Source: Vulcanimicrobiota bacterium (GTDB taxonomy: Bacteria > Vulcanimicrobiota > Vulcanimicrobiia > Vulcanimicrobiales > Vulcanimicrobiaceae). From it: 10,621 nucleotides of DNA. The position numbers and the translations under genes were made by a program. The notes beneath the pieces were generated by a model that saw nothing but the letters and a program-made list of their open reading frames with translations, did not search any database and had not been told where the DNA came from. The stretch is taken from contig PKWF01000273.1 in the NCBI GenBank assembly GCA_003133185.1, positions 3,071-13,691 on the forward strand, given 5' to 3'. Positions within the stretch are counted from its first letter, which is position 1. Each line of letters begins with the position of its first letter. Below are positions 1 through 6,611 of the stretch, in pieces.

Positions 1-2
1 CC

Positions 3-92
3 AACATCGAAAAAGCGGCGAACTATTACGGCGTGGACCTTTCTGAAACGTCATGGCAGCAGCTTGGCGTTCACCCGCAGCCGCATCGCTAA
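3..92 (+). CDS. C-terminal tail of an unrecognised protein (5' end outside window)
   Basis: An open frame enters from the left edge and ends with TAA at 90-92. The 29 visible residues (starting NIEKAANYYGVDLSE, ending QPHR) have a natural composition with acidic, aromatic and amide residues. The two competing frames at the same place are Arg/Ser-rich and look like shadows. I do not recognise the family from so short a tail. It lies on the same strand as the lipoprotein gene that follows, but 370 bases separate them, so there is no case for an operon. The call rests only on residue composition and a clean stop. Confidence 0.4.
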   Translation, partial: NIEKAANYYGVDLSETSWQQLGVHPQPHR

Positions 93-463
93 GAGAGGGC
101 GAGAAAGGGCGCCGAGGACGGCAACGAGTACGCGTTCGGCCTATGATGCATTGTGCGGCGGTCCTACGTACGGGAACTCGGCGAGCAGATCGGCATGGGC
201 TTCAGACCATCTCCATCACTTTTCCATTCGTGACCGTCGGGAGGAAGTGCGCCTCAACATCGTCGGTGAGAGAATCGGGAAAAGCCGGTCCGCCGTCTCC
301 ACCAACCGCAAAGCCTTGGAAACATTGAACCTTCGTTTCACGTTACCAGGTTAGGATTTCGCTTCAAGCGCACCGTTTAGGCAGCAAGAAAGCGAAGGGT
401 GGGTCGTGCGCTGTCGTCGTAATCCGTGCAATCCTCCAGGCAGTCCATTGAAAGGTTAATGAG
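93..463. other. 371-base stretch without a confident gene
   Basis: No frame here gives a convincing protein on either strand. The minus-strand frame at 364-831 is the shadow of the lipoprotein gene. Apart from the possible helix-turn-helix remnant near 235-354, the stretch presumably holds the promoter of the lipoprotein gene starting at 464. I could not pick out a clear -35/-10 pair: TTGAAC occurs at 325-330 but no good -10 lies at the right distance. Confidence 0.4.
235..354 (+). pseudogene. Possible remnant of a helix-turn-helix regulator C-terminus
   Basis: In frame 1 the conceptual residues from 235 onwards read like the end of a DNA-binding domain. They include GERIGKSRSAVS followed by RKALETL, the G-x-S-R-x-x-V-S recognition-helix pattern and basic L-x-x-L tail seen in Crp/FNR-type regulators and in sigma region 4. 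The stop is at 352-354. Upstream in this frame (64-234) the translation is Arg/Ser-rich and unconvincing, and no ribosome site precedes the TTG at 64. A decayed or frameshifted gene therefore fits better than an intact one. Chance resemblance is a serious alternative. Confidence 0.22.
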
Positions 464-1549
464 TTGAATTTTCCACGACTAACTTCGATCGCGGTCCTGT
501 CCGCCGCGCTATCGGCGTGTTCCAGTTCCACGCAATCGTTTCCGCCGGCCGGAACCGCCGCGAGCTCGTCCGGTAAGAGTGCGAGTTCTATGGATTCCTG
601 GCATCGTTCGCTCGCGCAAAACCGACTACCGGGTGCAGGATGCTTTAAGGCGACGTATCCATCCACCGGATGGAATCGCATCGCTTGCTCCACCCCACCG
701 CGTCTTTGGTACCCGGTGCCCTCTTCGCGCCGCCCAACGTTGGCGCAGGCTGTCGGTGACGGCCTCGACTTCACGGCGAACACGAACCCAAATCTCATTT
801 CCACGGCCATTGGCGCGTTTCCAAAAGTCAAGGGCGTGACGAGTGTGGATAGTGAGGGCTGCTGTGGCGAACAAGGTCTGAATAGCTATACGCTGCAGCT
901 GAACTCGTACTTCTTCCCGACCTCCGCCTGCGGCAATATCCAAAATTGTGCCGGCTGGGAACAGTTCGTCTTCGAAAATCCGCCGGGCTCAAGTCAAGCA
1001 TCGCTGTTCATTCAGGATTGGCTCGTTCCGACCGAAGGCTCCGGCTTGAGCGGCTGCCCACCGAACGAAGGTTGGGAGTACGTTGGCATTGGATGCGTGC
1101 AGAATAGCCCATACGGAGTTAACATTCCCAACGTTTCCATCACGGATCTGAACCAACTGATCGAAACCGGTACCGCGGCCTCAACCGGTGACAGCATCTA
1201 TCTTTCGGTAGCTGGCGCGGAGTACGGCATGCAGAACGTTCAAAGTGACGGTATCACCGATCTCGCCGCGCACTGGGAGGGTTCGGAGTTTAACGTTATC
1301 GGTAACGCCGGCGGCGATGTCGCGGACTTCAATACAGGGTCGAAGATCACCGTGAGCCTGCAGACGGACACCGGCCTGAAAACGAAGCCGACGTGCCCGG
1401 CCGACACCGGAACGACCGGCGAATCGAACAATCTCGGCTTCGTAAAGGCACCAAAAAAGGCGGCGAAGTTAGAGTATCCCTCAATCCAGTTCACCATGAG
1501 CAGCAAGAGCAATAGCAAAGCCTCCTGCGACACGGTGGAAGGCGCCTAA
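464..1549 (+). CDS. Cys-rich secreted lipoprotein, unknown function
   Basis: This gene encodes 361 residues beginning at TTG 464, preceded by AAAGG at 451-455 with an 8-base gap. The only nearby ATG (459) runs straight into a stop. Residues 1-19 form a lipoprotein signal: basic residue, hydrophobic core and lipobox L16-S17-A18-C19, followed by Ser rather than Asp. The protein should be lipidated at C19 and face the outside of the cytoplasmic membrane or the outer membrane. A Ser/Ala-rich linker (20-45) leads to a body with ten further cysteines (60, 75, 133, 134, 156, 162, 198, 211, 311, 355), an even number consistent with disulfides. The body is rich in Gly, Trp, Tyr and Asn and looks like a beta-sandwich. 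Segments such as GCFKATYP (59-66) and AGWEQFVFENPPGSSQ (163-178) resemble conserved hypothetical extracellular proteins I have seen in soil bacteria, but I cannot name a family. It ends 3 bases from the convergent receptor gene. Confidence 0.85.
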   Translation: MNFPRLTSIAVLSAALSACSSSTQSFPPAGTAASSSGKSASSMDSWHRSLAQNRLPGAGCFKATYPSTGWNRIACSTPPRLWYPVPSSRRPTLAQAVGDGLDFTANTNPNLISTAIGAFPKVKGVTSVDSEGCCGEQGLNSYTLQLNSYFFPTSACGNIQNCAGWEQFVFENPPGSSQASLFIQDWLVPTEGSGLSGCPPNEGWEYVGIGCVQNSPYGVNIPNVSITDLNQLIETGTAASTGDSIYLSVAGAEYGMQNVQSDGITDLAAHWEGSEFNVIGNAGGDVADFNTGSKITVSLQTDTGLKTKPTCPADTGTTGESNNLGFVKAPKKAAKLEYPSIQFTMSSKSNSKASCDTVEGA

Positions 1550-1552
1550 ACG

Positions 1553-3280
1553 TTAGCCCAGGGGTGGCGACGCAAACTGCGCATACCGCTCGCGCACGCG
1601 TACGGCCTCGACGTGGTCGTACGCTCGCGCGGCTTCAAGCGCAAGTTCCTCCAGTAAGGCCACTTCGTCGGGGTCGAGTTGCGCGCCGTTCGCGTGCGCG
1701 CCGTATAGCGTAAAGGAGACGAGCTCGTGGCGCACGGTCACGGGCATCGCCAGGCTGTAGATCGCCGCATTTTCGGCGTCGAGTTGCGCGCGCAGATCAT
1801 CGAGCCAGACCACCTTTTCGTCGGCAAGCAGCATTCGCACGAGCAGGTGGTTCCCGTCGAATCCTGCAGGCGCTACCATCGTCTGGTTCGCGGTCGCAAT
1901 GCCTTCGAAACGCGTTCCTCCAGCGGACCGCCGGTAAAGCGCGGCGGCCGCGAGATCGATCGCGTCAACCGGAACCTGCACCAGGCCGTCCGCTATCGCA
2001 GCTTCGTCGGTTGCGTAGGGAAGCGCCGACGCTGCGCGCCGCAGATATCTCTCGGCGAGCCGCCGTCGCCGAAAGAAGACGGCTTCCACAAAGCTCTCGA
2101 CGCTGCGGTTGATGCGATCTAGCAGAAAGCCGATGCCGATCGCGGTCAGTAGCTCGAACCCGATCGCCAGGCGTCCAATCGCGACCACGCGCGAAAACAT
2201 CCAATCCAAAATCGAGATCATCGTTACGACGCCGAGCGACAAGACGCCGTAAACCACGGCCCTGTTGAGCACGAAATTTACGTCGAGCACGCGTAGCCTA
2301 AAGACGGCATACGCAATGCAGATGGGCATGAGGACGACGGCAAAGCCGACGATCTGCCCGACGACAAACGGTATGCCTGGGACGAAGTAGATCGCGTATG
2401 CGACGAAGGACGCAATCGTCCCGATTGCCAGAAAGCCCCAGCGCTGCCGGTCGCTCGGCGTTGCCATCGCGACGTTCTTTGCAACGATCAATCCGGCGAG
2501 GAGAAAGGCGCCGAGCGGAATAATGGCGCTCGGAACGACGTCCCAACGCGGAAGCGAATCCGTGAAGAAAAACATTCGCCACTCGACGACATAGACCACG
2601 TACGACAGGCTGAGAAACACCCACACGAAAGGATCGATGCGGCGGCGCCACCCGAGCACGTCACCGTTGGGGAAACGCAGTACAAATGGCAGCAGCGGCA
2701 GGACGCTCCACGGTCCAAAGACCGTGGTTAATACGAAGCTGAGCGCCAAGAATGCCGATTGCGACAACACGTGCGACCAATACATGAACGCCGGGCCCGT
2801 ACCAAAGTAGCCAACGGCAAAAAGATAGAATGCCCACGACATTATCGACGGCCGCAAAAAGACGAGCAAGAACGCCACGACGAGAAAGACTGTAGGCGGC
2901 AGATACGCGAGCACACCACCGATGCGCCCTAAAATGCTGAAGTTCCGATCGGGCACTGCCGTTAAGGTTACGGTGCGCGCAACGCCGCCGCGCTCGAATG
3001 TCAGCGTTTCACGCTCGCCCGGATATGCCGACCGCACGCGCGTCGCAAGCTCGTAGTTACCGTGCGCGACCAGACGATCGCCTGCGCGCATTCCCGCGCG
3101 ATCGGCGACGGAGCCGGGCTCAACGGCCGAAACGATTAATCGCTGCGGCGGAAGCGCGATTCCGAACGTGCCCTCGCCCCAATTCTCCGCGAAATCGACG
3201 TGCCCGATCGGCACGTAATAGATAACAACGACGCAGAGCGTTACGATTATCAGGAGCGCTCGCGCAAGCGTCTGACGCAT
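1553..3280 (-). CDS. PDZ + multi-TM + GAF-like membrane receptor without a kinase domain
   Basis: This gene encodes 575 residues with ATG at 3280-3278 and stop at 1555-1553. Residues 7-23 are a membrane anchor. Residues 36-108 form a PDZ domain (FGIAL carboxylate-loop region, then VEPGSVADRAGMRAGDRL), which should lie outside the membrane and bind peptide C-termini. About nine hydrophobic helices follow (roughly 118-140, 146-168, 174-201, 214-234, 249-269, 281-300, 304-327, 340-361, 371-388). The last runs into DRINRSVESFVEAVFFRRRR, the linker typical of multi-pass sensor kinases. Residues 412-560 look like a GAF domain. In relatives such a module is normally followed by HisKA_3 and HATPase domains, but here the protein stops at residue 575 and no kinase remnant lies downstream. 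It may act as a receptor that signals through a partner, or be a truncated sensor. No good Shine-Dalgarno is visible. A perfect TATAAT lies about 83 bases upstream of the start. Confidence 0.85.
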   Translation of the reverse strand: MRQTLARALLIIVTLCVVVIYYVPIGHVDFAENWGEGTFGIALPPQRLIVSAVEPGSVADRAGMRAGDRLVAHGNYELATRVRSAYPGERETLTFERGGVARTVTLTAVPDRNFSILGRIGGVLAYLPPTVFLVVAFLLVFLRPSIMSWAFYLFAVGYFGTGPAFMYWSHVLSQSAFLALSFVLTTVFGPWSVLPLLPFVLRFPNGDVLGWRRRIDPFVWVFLSLSYVVYVVEWRMFFFTDSLPRWDVVPSAIIPLGAFLLAGLIVAKNVAMATPSDRQRWGFLAIGTIASFVAYAIYFVPGIPFVVGQIVGFAVVLMPICIAYAVFRLRVLDVNFVLNRAVVYGVLSLGVVTMISILDWMFSRVVAIGRLAIGFELLTAIGIGFLLDRINRSVESFVEAVFFRRRRLAERYLRRAASALPYATDEAAIADGLVQVPVDAIDLAAAALYRRSAGGTRFEGIATANQTMVAPAGFDGNHLLVRMLLADEKVVWLDDLRAQLDAENAAIYSLAMPVTVRHELVSFTLYGAHANGAQLDPDEVALLEELALEAARAYDHVEAVRVRERYAQFASPPLG

Positions 3281-3362
3281 TACAGGCTACGAACTAGCGG
3301 CGAAATATTGCTTGAATGAAGAGAACGCCTCCCGGCGAGCGCGGCGTAAGCTGTGCATCTAG

Positions 3363-3391
3363 ATTATAACCCTCCGAATCCGTTTATTCCG
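3363..3391 (-). promoter_or_regulatory. Candidate promoter of the PDZ/GAF receptor gene
   Basis: On the minus strand positions 3368-3363 read TATAAT, a perfect -10 box. The -35 region at about 3391-3386 reads CGGAAT, which is a poor TTGACA match. This could mean an activated promoter, or a promoter of an alternative sigma factor with a GGAA-type -35. The expected transcript start near 3356 would leave a leader of roughly 75 bases before the ATG at 3280. Confidence 0.4.
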
Positions 3392-3404
3392 GTGCGACCC
3401 TGTA

Positions 3405-3549
3405 AGGTAAACCTTGGCCTTTACCTACGGAAAGCCTTGGCGTAGCAGATTTCTTCGTCTATCGTCGGCAAGAGTGGGAAGAACTTTCACACCTAACCGC
3501 CAAAGGTTCCATCTGCTGACGCAAGGCAACGCTGCTGGTTTTCGCAACC
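3405..3549 (+). ncRNA. Candidate structured 5' leader (riboswitch-like) upstream of the glycosidase
   Basis: Read as RNA on the plus strand, this region folds into nested helices. A first hairpin pairs AGGTAAA (3405-3411) with TTTACCT (3420-3426). The main helix P1 pairs 3434-3450 with 3511-3527. It consists of GCCTT/AAGGC, GCGT/ACGC and AGCAGAT/ATCTGCT, 16 pairs broken only by one bulged G on each side (3439 and 3518). Stacked inside it is TTCTTC (3451-3456) with GAAGAA (3478-3483), and then AACC (3495-3498) with GGTT (3505-3508), giving a three-way junction. A last small hairpin is GGTT-TTCGC-AACC (3537-3549). CTACG (3425-3429) can alternatively pair with CGTAG (3441-3445), excluding both the first hairpin and P1, as a switch would. 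I do not match it to a known riboswitch class. A palindromic DNA element of the MITE kind is the main alternative. Confidence 0.4.
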
Positions 3550-3585
3550 GCGAGTGGAAAGGCACGGCGAGCGGGAGTTATATAG

Positions 3586-3666
3586 ATGAAAATAATCGAC
3601 CTTACTAGCCCCGGGATCGATGCCGCCTTGGCCTCCCCAGCTACAGGCGGCGGCGGTCACAATTGA
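3586..3666 (+). CDS. 26-residue upstream ORF, possible leader peptide coupled to the glycosidase
   Basis: ATG at 3586 is preceded by GGGAG (3573-3577), the best ribosome site in this intergenic region, and by an in-frame TAG at 3583-3585 that fixes the start. The product has 26 residues, begins MKIIDLTSPGIDAAL and ends GGGGHN. It has no signal peptide or membrane segment. Its TGA (3664-3666) overlaps a TTG start of the glycosidase frame at 3663 and lies 2 bases before an ATG at 3669. Neither downstream start has a strong ribosome site of its own, so ribosomes ending here could re-initiate on the glycosidase. The layout suggests translational coupling behind the structured leader. The peptide has no recognisable function, and a chance ORF remains possible. 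Confidence 0.4.
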   Translation: MKIIDLTSPGIDAALASPATGGGGHN

Positions 3667-6146
3667 AGATGCAGCGGCTTCCGAGCTATCATATTCCGGC
3701 CAGCCGTCTAGGCATGGGCTCGAGTTTGGGGAATTCATCGCTCTGGGTCAATACGAAGAACACCGGCGACATCGAACGGATCTTCTCTGTCGCGGCAGGC
3801 AAGACGCTGGTCGGCTCTTTCTCGGTGCGTTACGGTTTGGTCGGGCGTCCACTGTGGGACTTTCGGCTCGGACAGAAGCACGACCCCAGCGAGAAATCGT
3901 ACACACCGCTCGACGCGACAGAGGGCGAAGTCACGTTCGATATTCATCCGGCCTATCAACGGCGCCGTTTCGTTCTGGCCGCCGCCCTCAACGTGCGCGA
4001 AACGGTCTTTCTCCCGCTCCTGGCGCGTGAAGAAGCGCAGAGCGACCCGCCGATTCTGTATTATCTCGTCGACATCGAAAACAGCAGCGCCCGCGATCAC
4101 GACGTCCGCATAGTCGGGTCCGCTCGCTTGCGCGGCGAGACTGCGGATGACGTGATCGCGGAATACGACGCCTCACTTCAAGGACTCGTCGCAACGAACA
4201 AGGACGAGCTAAGACCGACGCGGACCCTCGCTTGTACGGAGAAGCCGGTCGCATACGAAACACATTTCGACTTCGGCCACGTGTACGACGCCACGCAGAT
4301 GCGCACGCTTTCGAACTCATGCGAGGCAAGTGGTGATATCCTCGGCGCTCTACAAGTCGAGCTCGATCTCAAGGCCGGAGAGCGAAAACTGTTCGCATTT
4401 AAGATCGGCGTTATTGAGGGCAATGCGGACGAGGCGCGAGCGACGTTTCAAGCCGCGACGTCCGGCGTCGATGCCCTCGACCTAACGATCGCACATCTTG
4501 AAGATGTGATCCACCGTAGCGAGGTGATAACACCCGATCCGGTGATTAATGACGGCGCTCTGTGGAGCAAGGTCAACATGCGGCGCGTCATGGCAAAGTA
4601 CCCGACAGGCTGGCTTTTTACCAACGACCCCGGCGTCTCGTCGAACGTCGTTTGCCGCGACTGCGCTTGGTTCGTCGTCGGTAACAACTATTTCATGCCG
4701 CAGTTCTCGCGGTCGCTTTTAGACAAATGGGCAACGCTGCAATACGCGGATGGAAAACTTCCCGAGTTCGTCAATGCGCTGACGGACCAACCCCAAGACG
4801 ATGGGCTGAACATCAACGACGATACCCCGTTGTACGTAATGGCAGCCGACCATTATTACCGAGCCACGGGAGACCTGGACTGGTTACGCCAGATCTATCC
4901 ATCGCTTGCCAAGGCCGGTCGGCATATCGTTTCGCAGATGGACCCGCGCGATTTGGTCTACTGCAGTGCGAACGATCCGCGGGGCTACGTCTGGGCAATT
5001 GCCAGCTGGCGCAACGTGATTCCGAACTACAGCATCAACGGGGCCGTGACGGAGATCAACGCGGAATGCGTCGCGGCACTTCGCTACCTCGCGTATCTTG
5101 CGGATCGCATACCCGAGAGCGATGCGGACGCGCGTTATTTCATGGATTATTCGAATCGCATTCGGCACGCCATGGCGAAGCATCTCATCAATCCGGACAA
5201 CCGCATGTTCTATCTCAACATCGGCGTCGAAGGCGAGGCTCACACCGACGTGACCGGAGACGAAGTGTTTCCGGTTATGTTCCGCGCATGCGATGAGGAA
5301 ACGGCTTACCGCATTATCAGTCGTCTGAACTCCCCGGATTTTTGGACGTCGGCAGGCCTAAGAACCGCTTCTAATTTAGATCCGCGCTACGATCCGGCCG
5401 CGTTTTCGGGACTCATCGGCGGAGTGTGGCCCGGTTTGACGTGGTGGTACGCATTCGCGGCTGCGCCATTCCACCCGGAGTTCATGGTCAAGGCACTGCG
5501 TTCGTCGTTCGAACATTACGCCGAAAATCCGCGCCGTTACAACACGGTCCCGGGGCAGTTCAGCGAATGGTTTGACGGCGAATCGCTCGTCAATCGAGGT
5601 ATGCGCTTGTCGCCGTGGGAACCGCCGCGCTTCTTGTGGGCGGCGATTGAAGGCGTTTGCGGCTTAACGCTCACGGGTGATTTACCACAGATTCAACCGC
5701 TCGTACCGGTGGACTGGAGATGGCTGGCGCTGCGCCGCGTACCGTACCACGGTGAAGAAATAAGCTACTTCGCCGTCCGGGCGCGCAGCACGTTCCATCT
5801 CTACACGACGTGCGAGATCGATACCAGCCATCGGCACTCGGTATATACAACCGATGCATCGGACAACATCCCGATCTTTTCGCGAAGCGCTCGCGTCGTC
5901 GCATTCCAGCGCGAGCGCGAAACTATATTGCTCGTAGGCAACGTTACCACGACGTCCATAAACGTTCCGGTCGACCTTTCGTCGATCCTGATGGCGGGCG
6001 CGAAGTATCGCCTGAGCATCTACAACTCCGAAAGCGACGCTTGGGAGAGGGAAACCGTTATCGCGCGCGAGCAAGTGACGAGCGTCACGGCGACCATCGA
6101 AAGCCAGGGCTACCGCCTCATGCACTTCACGTGCGTGGACGAGTGA
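3663..6146 (+). CDS. Six-hairpin glycosidase, amylo-alpha-1,6-glucosidase (glycogen debranching)-like
   Basis: This gene encodes 827 residues counted from TTG 3663; ATG at 3669 is equally plausible and would remove two residues. Without a signal peptide, the enzyme should be cytoplasmic. Residues 1-290 are a beta-rich N-terminal domain, about 291-680 an (alpha/alpha)6 toroid and about 690-827 a beta-rich C-terminal domain. Motifs recall the GDE_C/amylo-glucosidase group: RDCAWF (332-337) where relatives have GRDT, NINDDTPLYVMAADHYYRATGD (383-404, split between a D-D-T-P and a Y-x-x-T-G-D element), TEINAECVAALRYLAYLA (463-480), GDEVFP (532-537) and PGQFSEWFDGE (630-640). Plausible catalytic acids are D333, E534 and E635, by inference only. 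The likely role is hydrolysis of alpha-glucosidic branch points or of related oligosaccharides. GH63, GH15 and GH94-type enzymes share this fold, so the substrate is uncertain. No transporter or other sugar gene lies nearby. The gene ends 5 bases before a convergent gene. Confidence 0.85.
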   Translation: MKMQRLPSYHIPASRLGMGSSLGNSSLWVNTKNTGDIERIFSVAAGKTLVGSFSVRYGLVGRPLWDFRLGQKHDPSEKSYTPLDATEGEVTFDIHPAYQRRRFVLAAALNVRETVFLPLLAREEAQSDPPILYYLVDIENSSARDHDVRIVGSARLRGETADDVIAEYDASLQGLVATNKDELRPTRTLACTEKPVAYETHFDFGHVYDATQMRTLSNSCEASGDILGALQVELDLKAGERKLFAFKIGVIEGNADEARATFQAATSGVDALDLTIAHLEDVIHRSEVITPDPVINDGALWSKVNMRRVMAKYPTGWLFTNDPGVSSNVVCRDCAWFVVGNNYFMPQFSRSLLDKWATLQYADGKLPEFVNALTDQPQDDGLNINDDTPLYVMAADHYYRATGDLDWLRQIYPSLAKAGRHIVSQMDPRDLVYCSANDPRGYVWAIASWRNVIPNYSINGAVTEINAECVAALRYLAYLADRIPESDADARYFMDYSNRIRHAMAKHLINPDNRMFYLNIGVEGEAHTDVTGDEVFPVMFRACDEETAYRIISRLNSPDFWTSAGLRTASNLDPRYDPAAFSGLIGGVWPGLTWWYAFAAAPFHPEFMVKALRSSFEHYAENPRRYNTVPGQFSEWFDGESLVNRGMRLSPWEPPRFLWAAIEGVCGLTLTGDLPQIQPLVPVDWRWLALRRVPYHGEEISYFAVRARSTFHLYTTCEIDTSHRHSVYTTDASDNIPIFSRSARVVAFQRERETILLVGNVTTTSINVPVDLSSILMAGAKYRLSIYNSESDAWERETVIAREQVTSVTATIESQGYRLMHFTCVDE

Positions 6147-6151
6147 TTTCA

Positions 6152-6559
6152 CTACTCGGCAACGCTATCGACCCACCACGCGTGCACCAGCCACATCGCA
6201 TCGGGATGCTGCGCGCCGATCGCGCGCAGCGTGTCGACGACGCCGGCGTAGCCGTCGTCTCCTGCGATCCGCGCCGCGACCGCATCGTAGTTGGCGTCCC
6301 GCGCGAGCACGCCGTGGAGGCTCGCGAACAGCTGCTCGTCGCTGCCCGGCATGATGACTTCGGCCTCGTCCGAGGTACCACCGTCGTCGCTGGCGTCGGG
6401 GCGCTGAGGAAAAACGTGCCACGGGCCGCGCGGATGGCCGACCCTCCCGGCTCGTTTCCAGGAAAAGCGATGCGGCACCACCTTCGGCACGTCGAGGCCG
6501 CGCGGCATCGCATCGACGCGCACGTCCCACGGCGACGTCAAGAGGATCGACAGCGTCAT
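6152..6559 (-). CDS. Hypothetical protein, 135 residues
   Basis: ATG at 6559-6557, stop TAG at 6154-6152. I do not recognise the family. The protein is soluble, without signal peptide or membrane helix. Its middle (about 37-70) is Gly/Pro/Asp-rich and likely a loop. The C-terminal third is helical-looking (EQLFASLHGVLARDANYDAV, then ARIAGDDGYAGVVDTL) and ends HAWWVDSVAE. AGGGAG lies only one base before the ATG, closer than usual, so the start is not certain. It is divergent from the selenoprotein gene, 52 bases away, and could share regulation with it. Two other minus-strand frames overlap it almost completely. They are Arg-rich, so I prefer this one, with moderate confidence. Confidence 0.55.
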   Translation of the reverse strand: MTLSILLTSPWDVRVDAMPRGLDVPKVVPHRFSWKRAGRVGHPRGPWHVFPQRPDASDDGGTSDEAEVIMPGSDEQLFASLHGVLARDANYDAVAARIAGDDGYAGVVDTLRAIGAQHPDAMWLVHAWWVDSVAE

Positions 6560-6576
6560 GCTCCCTGTTTCAGCGT

Positions 6577-6595
6577 CACGGGCGACGCTCCCGTG
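6577..6595. promoter_or_regulatory. Inverted repeat in the divergent promoter region
   Basis: CACGGG (6577-6582) and CCCGTG (6590-6595) form a perfect 6-base inverted repeat with a 7-base spacer, inside the 52 bases between the hypothetical gene and the selenoprotein gene. The overlapping arms GCGTC (6573-6577) and GACGC (6584-6588) can form a competing hairpin. It may be an operator acting on both genes or a hairpin in the selenoprotein leader. There is no direct evidence for a regulator. Confidence 0.3.
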
Positions 6596-6611
6596 CTACC
6601 ATAGTCAGGTC

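Noticed and set aside
325..357. TTGAAC as a -35 box for the lipoprotein gene
   Set aside because: The only -10-like sequence (TAGGAT, 352-357) is 21 bases away, too far for a normal promoter.
364..831. A 155-residue minus-strand frame
   Set aside because: Antisense to the lipoprotein gene, which has a lipobox and a ribosome site; no motif in the antisense translation.
3434..3527. The imperfect inverted repeat as insertion sequence ends
   Set aside because: No transposase, no second copy in the window and no visible target-site duplication; kept only as an alternative to a structured leader.
3414..3608. A 64-residue plus-strand frame in the leader
   Set aside because: No ribosome site at the TTG, composition is not protein-like, and the region is better explained by RNA pairing.
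5810..6604. A 264-residue plus-strand frame
   Set aside because: It overlaps the glycosidase C-terminus in another frame and is Arg/His-rich, typical of a GC-rich shadow frame.
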